NCBI GenBank assembly: GCA_902491055.1
Contig: CABUGI010000008.1
Span: 1 to 36,774 of the forward strand
Length of the DNA: 36,774 nt
Source of the DNA: an uncultured Collinsella sp.
GTDB lineage: Bacteria; Actinomycetota; Coriobacteriia; Coriobacteriales; Coriobacteriaceae
Direction of reading: 5' to 3'
Numbering within the stretch: position 1 is the stretch's first letter; every line of letters starts with the position of its first letter. This document shows positions 31,228-36,774 of this stretch, piece by piece. The notes beneath the pieces were generated by a model. The model was not told the DNA's origin and ran no database searches. It saw nothing but the letters and a program-made list of their open reading frames with translations. The position numbers and the translations under genes were made by a program.

Positions 31228-32355
31228 ATGACGACTTCTCATAAAACGATGGTGGTAAAGATCGGTTCGTCCACGGTGGTGGGCGCCGATGGCAAGGTCA
31301 ACCGGTCCTTTATCGGCGGGCTTGCCGATCAGGCCGCAGCCCTGCGCAAGCTCGGCTGGCGTCTGGTTGTGGTGAGCTCGGGCGCTATCGCCTGCGGCTA
31401 TCCCGTGCTGGGCTTCGACCGCAAGCCGGTCGGCGACCTGCCGAGCCTGCAGGCTTGCGCCTCGGCTGGTCAGTGCATCATCTCGTCGGCCTACGACGAG
31501 GAGTTCCATGCGCGCGACCTGCTCACCTCGCTCGTGCTGCTCACGCGCCACGATACGGCCCGCCGCACGTCTTACCTGCACGCGCGCGACGCCCTGCTGC
31601 GCCTGGTGGAGCTTGGCGTGGTGCCGGTCGTCAACGAGAACGATACCGTTACCGTCGATGAGATTAAGTTTGGCGACAACGACACACTGGCGGCGCTTGT
31701 GAGCTGCCTGGTTTCTGCCGATCTGTGCGTGACGCTCTCGGACATCGATGGCCTCTATACCGCCAATCCGCACGAGGACCCCACGGCCGAGTTTGTCCCG
31801 GTCGTGCATAAGATCGATGCCAAGATTATTGCCTCGGCGGGCGATTCTTCCACATCGGTGGGCACGGGCGGCATGATTACCAAGATCCGCGCGAGCCGCA
31901 TTCTCATGACGGCCGGCATTCAGAGCGTGATTTGCTCGGGCGAGGAGCCCGATGCGCTCGTGCGCCTCGCCCGCGGCGAGAGCGTGGGCACGCTGTTCGA
32001 TCCGCCGGCGGAGCGTCTGGACATCGCACCCCGCAAGCTGTGGATCGCGCTGGGCGACAAGGCGCATGGCTCGGTGACGGTCGATGATGGTGCTGCGAAG
32101 GCGCTGGTCAGCCGTGGCTCTTCCCTGCTTGCGGTGGGTATTCGCGAGGTCGATGGCCAGTTTGCCGAGGGCGATGTGCTCGATGTGTGCGATCCGAGCG
32201 GTATGGTCGTCGCCCGCGGTATCGCCGAGGCCGATTCGGACGTGTTGGAGCTTGCTGCCGGCCGCCGCCAGGACCAGATTGCCAGCAACCGCCTGCTGGC
32301 AGACCTGGCCGAGAAGCCGGCGATACACAGGGATAACTTGATCGTATTTGCATAA
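31228..32355 (+). CDS. proB: Glutamate 5-kinase
   Basis: A 375-residue enzyme that phosphorylates glutamate in the first step of proline synthesis. The amino-acid kinase domain shows VVKIGSSTVV, VVVSSGAIACGY, VVPVVNENDTVTVDEIKFGDNDTLAA and LSDIDGLYTANP, then GTGGMITKIRAS. Residues about 275-365 form a C-terminal PUA domain, present in most bacterial ProB proteins. Control by proline feedback is known for the family. The ribosome site is weak. proA, its pathway partner, is 1.7 kb further on and on the same strand, separated by an opposite-strand peptidase gene. Confidence 0.95.
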   Translation: MTTSHKTMVVKIGSSTVVGADGKVNRSFIGGLADQAAALRKLGWRLVVVSSGAIACGYPVLGFDRKPVGDLPSLQACASAGQCIISSAYDEEFHARDLLTSLVLLTRHDTARRTSYLHARDALLRLVELGVVPVVNENDTVTVDEIKFGDNDTLAALVSCLVSADLCVTLSDIDGLYTANPHEDPTAEFVPVVHKIDAKIIASAGDSSTSVGTGGMITKIRASRILMTAGIQSVICSGEEPDALVRLARGESVGTLFDPPAERLDIAPRKLWIALGDKAHGSVTVDDGAAKALVSRGSSLLAVGIREVDGQFAEGDVLDVCDPSGMVVARGIAEADSDVLELAAGRRQDQIASNRLLADLAEKPAIHRDNLIVFA

Positions 32356-32369
32356 CCAATTGACGCTGC

Positions 32370-32471
32370 AAACGCCCCTAAGCGGCAATCTGACGTTCAA
32401 TCGTCGGGCATGACCAAAAGGTCAATGCCCTCCTCTTTCACGTCACCTTGCTCGCTTAGGGGCGTTTTCGC
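32370..32471 (+). terminator. Nested three-level hairpin after proB
   Basis: A perfect 15-bp outer stem, AAACGCCCCTAAGCG (32370-32384) with CGCTTAGGGGCGTTT (32453-32467), followed by TCGCTTT. Inside it TGACGT (32391-32396) pairs with ACGTCA (32440-32445), and inside that GGGCATGACC with GGTCAATGCCC (32406-32430, one bulge). It starts 15 bases after the proB stop. It probably terminates proB but is far larger than a terminator needs to be. Confidence 0.6.
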
Positions 32472-32500
32472 TTTCCGTCCTCTACCTGCGGCATTGTCGT

Positions 32501-32556
32501 TGCCGGCACTTGTTCGGCACTTGGGGACGTTCCTTTTGTGCCGGCAGGTGGGGACT
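32501..32556. repeat. Dispersed palindrome family III, copy 2
   Basis: TGCCGGCAC (32501-32509) pairs with GTGCCGGCA (32538-32546). The loop holds GGCACTTGGGGACGTTCC, and GGGGACTCTC follows. It is closely related to 19738-19782 and lies next to the stop of the leftward peptidase gene. Confidence 0.6.
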
Positions 32557-32564
32557 CTCTTTAG

Positions 32565-33983
32565 TTAGAAGATCCGGCGCAGGTCTCCGCGGTTGAGTGC
32601 TTCGTCGAAGAGGCGCTTGAACACCACGCTGCCGTGCAGGCCGTCGTGCTCGAACTCGTTGGTTACCCAGGCATGCGAGTTGCCCACGCGGCTGAGCGTG
32701 TCGAGCTGCAGGTCCGAATCCACGTACATGTCGTCGAAATACACCGCGGCCTGGAGCGGCACTTCGTTGCAGGCCAGGCGCTGCGGGTCGTAGATCTTGT
32801 CCCAGCTTGTGTCTTCCATCAGCAGGTCCATGGCGGGCTTAAACGGCTTAAGCTCGGGCATCTGCTCGAACATCCACGGGAACATGGCCTCGCCGGTAAA
32901 CATGAGCGGGCGCGCGAGGGTGTCGAACTCGGTGCGGTGAGCCTTCTCTTCGGCCGCGGCCCAGCCAATGGGCATAGTGTCACCGTCGGCGTATATGAAC
33001 TCCTGCAGCGTCCAGTACAGCGGATTCGTGCGCGTGTTGGTGCGCTCGAAGGCGCGCATCAAAAAGCTGTCAGATACCGAGGCGTCGCAGGTCAGCGTGC
33101 CGTCGCCATCAACAAAAGCGTGATCGATAATCCAATGCATGCGTTCAAAGCTCGGCTTCATGCCAAAGTCGCTGCCCATGAGCTGTAGGCGCTCGATCGT
33201 CATCGGCGAGCCGTCGGGCAGCACGGGCTTCTGTGCCTCGAGCGCATCGGCCAGGGCTGCCACGCGCTCGACGTCGGCGGGGTAGCGGTCGTAATACTGC
33301 TGCGTCTTGGCGGCCATGCGCGGGAAGGTGTGCGCGTAGACCTCGCTGGCGCTCGCCGGCACGTGGGGGATGCCGCCGCAGGTAAAGCTCGCCGCCACGC
33401 CCTCGGGGAAGAGCGACAGATAGCTCAGCGTCAAAAAACCGCCGTAGCTTTGGCCGAGCGTGACCCACGGCTTGCCGCCAAAGCCCACTAGGCGCAGGTA
33501 CTCAAAATCGCGCACGATGGAGCTGGCGAGGTGGCGCTTGAGGAAGTCGGCCTGCGAGCGTGCGGCATCGGAGTCAGCCGCCGTCGCGCGCTCGCCCAGG
33601 GCGGCAATCGTGCGCCCGTCTACACAGCTGCTGCGCCCGGTGCCGCGCTGGTCGGGCAGGACGACGCGGAAGTGCTTGACGGCCTCCTCGATCCAGCCGT
33701 CGCTTGTGGGCGACAGCGGACGCGGGCTCTCGCCGCCGGGGCCGCCCTGCAAAAACAGGAGCAGCGGCAGATCGTCGTTGATGCGGTCGGGCGCGCAAAC
33801 CACGCGGTAGAAGAGCTTGATGCTCTCGGGCGCGCCGGCGATTGGTGCCGGCATAGCGCCGCGGCGCATGGTGCTGCCGACGGCCAGGAGCATCGGCTCC
33901 AGGCCGCGCCAGTCAAGGGGGACGTCGATGCTGTGGTCCTCGACATAAAGGCCGGGGACGTGGTACGAAGTGATGAGGGCCAT
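32565..33983 (-). CDS. Alpha/beta hydrolase, proline-iminopeptidase-like (S33)
   Basis: A 472-residue serine hydrolase of peptidase family S33. Landmarks are the oxyanion motif GGPGG (residues 80-84), DQRGTGRS (111-118), which is typical of proline iminopeptidases, the nucleophile Ser179 in GQSYGG, and a late His in VTNEFEHDGLHGS. Such enzymes release N-terminal proline or other residues from peptides in the cytoplasm. Its place between proB and proA, on the opposite strand, suggests a link between proline salvage and synthesis. The start at 33983 has GGAAG six bases ahead. The exact substrate is not proven. Confidence 0.85.
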   Translation of the reverse strand: MALITSYHVPGLYVEDHSIDVPLDWRGLEPMLLAVGSTMRRGAMPAPIAGAPESIKLFYRVVCAPDRINDDLPLLLFLQGGPGGESPRPLSPTSDGWIEEAVKHFRVVLPDQRGTGRSSCVDGRTIAALGERATAADSDAARSQADFLKRHLASSIVRDFEYLRLVGFGGKPWVTLGQSYGGFLTLSYLSLFPEGVAASFTCGGIPHVPASASEVYAHTFPRMAAKTQQYYDRYPADVERVAALADALEAQKPVLPDGSPMTIERLQLMGSDFGMKPSFERMHWIIDHAFVDGDGTLTCDASVSDSFLMRAFERTNTRTNPLYWTLQEFIYADGDTMPIGWAAAEEKAHRTEFDTLARPLMFTGEAMFPWMFEQMPELKPFKPAMDLLMEDTSWDKIYDPQRLACNEVPLQAAVYFDDMYVDSDLQLDTLSRVGNSHAWVTNEFEHDGLHGSVVFKRLFDEALNRGDLRRIF

Positions 33984-34095
33984 GTGAGTCTTCCGTTCGT
34001 TGCGGTGTTTCGGGTTGACCAATTCTACCGCCGCGGGCGAGGCCATGCGCAAATCGGCTACCATGGTTGCAAACTTCTAGGAGAAAGGGCCGCCC

Positions 34096-35382
34096 ATGTC
34101 GGTCGATATAGCCACGTATGTCCACGATCTTGCCGTTGCCGCCAAGGCAGCGTCGGCCTCGCTTGCCACGGCGAGCGATGAGCAGCGTCAGGAGGCCGTG
34201 CGCGCCATGGCCGCAGCACTGCGCAACGGTGTCGACTCCATCGTCGCCGCTAACGAGCTCGATATGTCCGCCGCGCGCGATGCGGGCACTTCGGCCGGTC
34301 TGCTCGACCGTCTGCTGCTGACGCCTGAGCGCGTCGAGGGCATGGCCGCCGGTTTGGAGAAGCTCGCCGAGCTGCCCGATCCCGTCGGCCGCGTGCTCGA
34401 CCACCGTGTGCTTGCGAGCGGTGTGGACCTGACCCGCGTGAGCGTGCCGTTGGGCCTGGTCGCCATGGTCTACGAGGCGCGCCCCAACGTGACGGCCGAC
34501 GCCGCAGGCATCTGCATCCGTACCGGCAACGCCTGCATTCTACGCGGCGGCTCGCTGGCCTATCACTCGTGTGCCATGATCGCCGAGCTGCTGGCCGATG
34601 CGCTCGAGGCCAAGGGCTTCCCGCGCGAGGCCGTGTCGATGATCGAGTCCACCGACCGCGAGGCCACCGGCGAGCTCATGAAGCTCCGCGGTATTGTCGA
34701 CGTACTCATTCCGCGCGGAGGTGCAGGCCTGATCCAGCGCTGCGTGCGCGAGTCGCTTGTGCCGGTGATCGAGACGGGCACGGGCAACTGCCACATCTAC
34801 GTGCATGAATCCGCCGACTTTGATAAGGCGCTCAACATTATCGTTAATGCCAAGACCCAGCGCGTAGGCGTGTGCAATGCCGCCGAGTCGCTGCTGGTCG
34901 ACCGTGCTGTGGCCGATGTGTTTTTGCCCGCGGTCGTGACCGTGCTGCATGACCACGGCGTGCTCATTCACGGCGACGAGGCAACCTGCGCCGCATGCGC
35001 CGATGCCGGGCTTGCCGAGGGTGATGACTACGTTGCCGCGACTGAGGAGGACTGGGGTCGCGAGTATCTGGCGCTCGAGATGAGCGTGAAGGTCGTGGCG
35101 AGCGAGGACGAGGCCATCGCACACATCAACCGCTACGGCACGATGCACTCCGAGGCCATCGTTGCCGAGGACACGGATGCTTGCGAGCGCTTCCTGGATG
35201 CGGTCGATGCCTCGGCCGTGTACGCCAACGCCAGCACGCGCTTCACCGACGGCGGCGAGTTTGGCCTGGGCGCCGAGATCGGCATCTCGACCCAAAAACT
35301 CCACGCCCGTGGCCCCTTTGCCGCCGAGGCCCTCACCACCTACAAATACAAGCTCCGCGGCACCGGCCAGGTCCGCCCCTAA
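34096..35382 (+). CDS. proA: Glutamate-5-semialdehyde dehydrogenase
   Basis: A 428-residue enzyme that reduces gamma-glutamyl phosphate with NADPH to glutamate semialdehyde, the second step of proline synthesis. Typical segments are VPLGLVAMVYEARPNVTADAAG, GNACILRGGSLAYHS, LIPRGGAGLI and ETGTGNCHIYVHESAD. The catalytic Cys lies in KTQRVGVCNAAESLLVD, and the C-terminal GAEIGISTQKLHARGPF is the usual ending. TAGGAGAAAGGG precedes the ATG. It is divergent from the S33 hydrolase, sharing a 112-base promoter region, and is followed by a family I palindrome that may terminate it. Confidence 0.95.
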   Translation: MSVDIATYVHDLAVAAKAASASLATASDEQRQEAVRAMAAALRNGVDSIVAANELDMSAARDAGTSAGLLDRLLLTPERVEGMAAGLEKLAELPDPVGRVLDHRVLASGVDLTRVSVPLGLVAMVYEARPNVTADAAGICIRTGNACILRGGSLAYHSCAMIAELLADALEAKGFPREAVSMIESTDREATGELMKLRGIVDVLIPRGGAGLIQRCVRESLVPVIETGTGNCHIYVHESADFDKALNIIVNAKTQRVGVCNAAESLLVDRAVADVFLPAVVTVLHDHGVLIHGDEATCAACADAGLAEGDDYVAATEEDWGREYLALEMSVKVVASEDEAIAHINRYGTMHSEAIVAEDTDACERFLDAVDASAVYANASTRFTDGGEFGLGAEIGISTQKLHARGPFAAEALTTYKYKLRGTGQVRP

Positions 35383-35395
35383 CGCCCGCGCAAGA

Positions 35396-35436
35396 AAAAC
35401 CACCACAAAGGTGCCTTTCTCCTTTGTGGTGGTTTT
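35396..35436. repeat. Dispersed palindrome family I, copy 6
   Basis: AAAACCACCACAAAGG and CCTTTGTGGTGGTTTT enclose TGCCTTTCT. Arms of 16 bp are perfect, while the core differs from the usual TGCCTGTCC. It lies between convergent proA and the HD-domain gene. Confidence 0.85.
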
Positions 35437-35451
35437 AGGTGGCGTGGGCGG

Positions 35452-36051
35452 TTAGGCCTGGAAGGTATCGCGGTCGGGGGCGAAGGACTGCATGGCCGCG
35501 ATGGTGCGGTCAAAGAGTTCGGGTAGCTCCCAACCCAGCATCTCGGCGCCCTGCGTAATCACGTCGCGCGAACAGCCAGCGGCAAAGCGCTTGTCCTTGA
35601 ACTTCTTCTTGAGCGACTTGGTCGTAAAGTCCATGACGCTCTTGCTCGGGCGCATGATGACTGCAGCGCCGATCAGGCCGGTGAGCTCATCGCAGGCAAA
35701 CAGGATCTTTTCCATCTGCAGCTCGGGCTTGGGCAGCGAGGTGTTGAAGTCGGACGTGTGCGTCTGGATGGCGCGAATGAGCTCGGGAGACGCACCTTCG
35801 CCCTCAAGAATCTCGGCAGCATAGATGGTGTGGTTCATGGGGTCGTCCTCATGCTCCTCCCAATCCAGGTCGTGCAGCAGACCGACGGTGCCCCAAAACT
35901 CCTCGTTCTCGGGGTCGAACTCGCGCGCAAAGTAGCGCATAGTGCCCTCGACCGTCTCGCCATGGGTGATGTGGAACGGGTCCTTGTTGTGCTCATTGAG
36001 CAGTTCGAACGCGCGGTCGCGGGTGATTCCGGCGGTAAGCGGCTCTGCCAT
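35452..36051 (-). CDS. HD-domain hydrolase
   Basis: A 199-residue protein with an HD-type metal phosphohydrolase fold. Likely ligands are the His of HITHGETVE (about residue 27), the His-Asp pair in GLLHDLDWEEH (about 59-61), a further His in DPMNHTIYAAEIL and the Asp in FACDELTGL. Substrates of such small HD proteins are usually nucleotides or unknown. The C-terminal part (KSVMDFTTKSLKKKFKD) is basic. AAGGAG lies six bases ahead of the ATG. It is flanked on both sides by family I palindromes. Confidence 0.82.
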   Translation of the reverse strand: MAEPLTAGITRDRAFELLNEHNKDPFHITHGETVEGTMRYFAREFDPENEEFWGTVGLLHDLDWEEHEDDPMNHTIYAAEILEGEGASPELIRAIQTHTSDFNTSLPKPELQMEKILFACDELTGLIGAAVIMRPSKSVMDFTTKSLKKKFKDKRFAAGCSRDVITQGAEMLGWELPELFDRTIAAMQSFAPDRDTFQA

Positions 36052-36105
36052 AAGAGACTCCTTGTGCTCGTGGGTATCGATAAGAATGAATACTACTAGA
36101 ACAAG

Positions 36106-36146
36106 AAAACCACCACAAAGGTGCCTGTCCCCTTTGTGGTGGTTTT
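36106..36146. repeat. Dispersed palindrome family I, copy 7
   Basis: AAAACCACCACAAAGG and CCTTTGTGGTGGTTTT enclose TGCCTGTCC. The 16-bp arms are perfect. It lies between carD and the HD-domain gene, so as a terminator it would separate these two leftward genes. Confidence 0.85.
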
Positions 36147-36159
36147 TGGCGCGGATGGG

Positions 36160-36645
36160 TTAGTTGAGGGCGGCTTGGGCTAGGCGGGCTTCGGCGGCCT
36201 CTTCGGTGACACCAAGGGCCACGGCGAACTCCTCGATGGAGCGGCGTTTGGCCTCCTTGAGTACGCGCATGTAGTAGGAGCTGGGTTTTTTATCAGCTTC
36301 CTCGGCCTGGCGAATGCGGTGCATCATGGTCTTTGCCACGCGGACCGTCTCGGGCGCGCCCAGCTTGAGCTGCTGCTTAAAGTGCGTCTCCTCAAGCGAG
36401 CTGTTGCGCTCGGTAAAGGTGTCGCACTCCAGCTCGTCATAGTGGCTCAGCAGGTGCTCGGCATCTTGCTGCGAGATGGCGGCGTGCAAACGGTCGGCCT
36501 GCGCCACGGGGTACATGAGGATCGTCTGCGCATGTCCCTGCTTGGTCTCGAGCAGCAGCATGGGCTGCGGTGTGTCGTCCCTAAAACCGACGACGGTGCA
36601 GACTCCCTGGCCCGGATGAATGACGTGTTGACCGATTGAGAACAT
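36160..36645 (-). CDS. CarD-family transcriptional regulator
   Basis: A 161-residue protein of the CarD/CdnL group, which binds the RNA polymerase beta subunit and steadies open promoter complexes. The N-terminal Tudor-like interaction domain is visible as MFSIGQHVIHPGQGVCTVVG (about residues 1-60), and the rest is helical, as in the DNA-binding C-terminal domain (KLGAPETVRVAKTMM, SYYMRVLKEAKR). GGAGG lies close ahead of the ATG. Members in Actinobacteria are often essential and influence rRNA transcription. A family I palindrome follows the stop. Confidence 0.9.
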   Translation of the reverse strand: MFSIGQHVIHPGQGVCTVVGFRDDTPQPMLLLETKQGHAQTILMYPVAQADRLHAAISQQDAEHLLSHYDELECDTFTERNSSLEETHFKQQLKLGAPETVRVAKTMMHRIRQAEEADKKPSSYYMRVLKEAKRRSIEEFAVALGVTEEAAEARLAQAALN

Positions 36646-36774
36646 GCTACCTCCAACTTATACGAATTTACGTATGTCTAGAATAACACGCTGACGTGCG
36701 CAAATTCTCACTTTATGCACCTTGATTATCGACTTTATCCGAACACCTCCCACATTCATCCGCACATGTACGGA
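36646..36774 (-). promoter_or_regulatory. Upstream region of the carD-like gene
   Basis: AT-rich 129 bases up to the window edge, expected to hold the leftward promoter. TATTCT at 36684-36679 (minus strand) with GAGAAT 18 bases upstream is a weak candidate, and TACG/CGTA flank AATTTA at 36661-36674. No coding frame is visible. Confidence 0.3.

Noticed and set aside
9255..36146. CRISPR array
   Set aside because: The repeats are palindromes scattered over 27 kb between different genes, without regular spacers or cas genes.

Overview
The window reads as ordinary chromosome of a high-GC, anaerobic gut actinobacterium of the class Coriobacteriia, most likely Collinsella. This is inferred from GC-rich third codon positions, the gene set (PflX-type radical SAM protein, short ACT-type SerA, ATP-type PckA, CarD), and many intergenic palindromes with a GGGAC/GTCCC core, which I associate with this group. 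No ribosomal RNA is present, so the genus is not proven.

Layout. 1-2980: the 3' end of an unidentified gene, then a leftward zinc/cadmium resistance operon (ArsR/SmtB-type sensor, free metal-binding domain, P-type ATPase) with three copies of one 20-bp operator. 2980-4860: an AT-richer island with one orphan Vsr/DUF559-like nuclease. 4866-9222: DEDDh exonuclease, a His-rich ArsP_2-type metal exporter, a coupled HdeD/DUF188 pair, and a nitroreductase behind a DtxR-like box. 9305-10500: two tandem histidine phosphatases. 10630-15105: a leftward serine block (serC, serA), then an M20 peptidase and a short DUF1015-like protein. 15236-19634: K+/H+ antiporter, metallophosphoesterase, and a polysaccharide flippase gene split by an in-frame TGA. 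19987-24603: pckA, a B3/B4-domain protein behind a structured leader, MarR, DegV and an O6-alkylguanine transferase-like protein. 24929-27348: trpS and a TagO/WecA-type glycan initiating transferase. 27554-27724: a structured RNA, possibly 6S-like, with its own promoter and terminator. 27875-31148: PflX-like radical SAM protein, tRNA-Ala(CGC), a small coiled-coil membrane protein and pncB. 31228-35382: proB and proA flanking an opposite-strand proline-iminopeptidase-like hydrolase. 35452-36645: HD-domain protein and CarD.

Most genes are housekeeping. The parts worth a second look are regulatory or structural: the zinc operators, metal-box-like palindromes at 5895 and 8504, a LacI-type palindrome before pckA, the B3/B4 leader, the RNA at 27554-27724, the nested 3' structure after proB, the interrupted flippase, the orphan nuclease, and three families of dispersed palindromes (seven copies of the largest). 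I see no CRISPR array, prophage, transposase or complete defence system.
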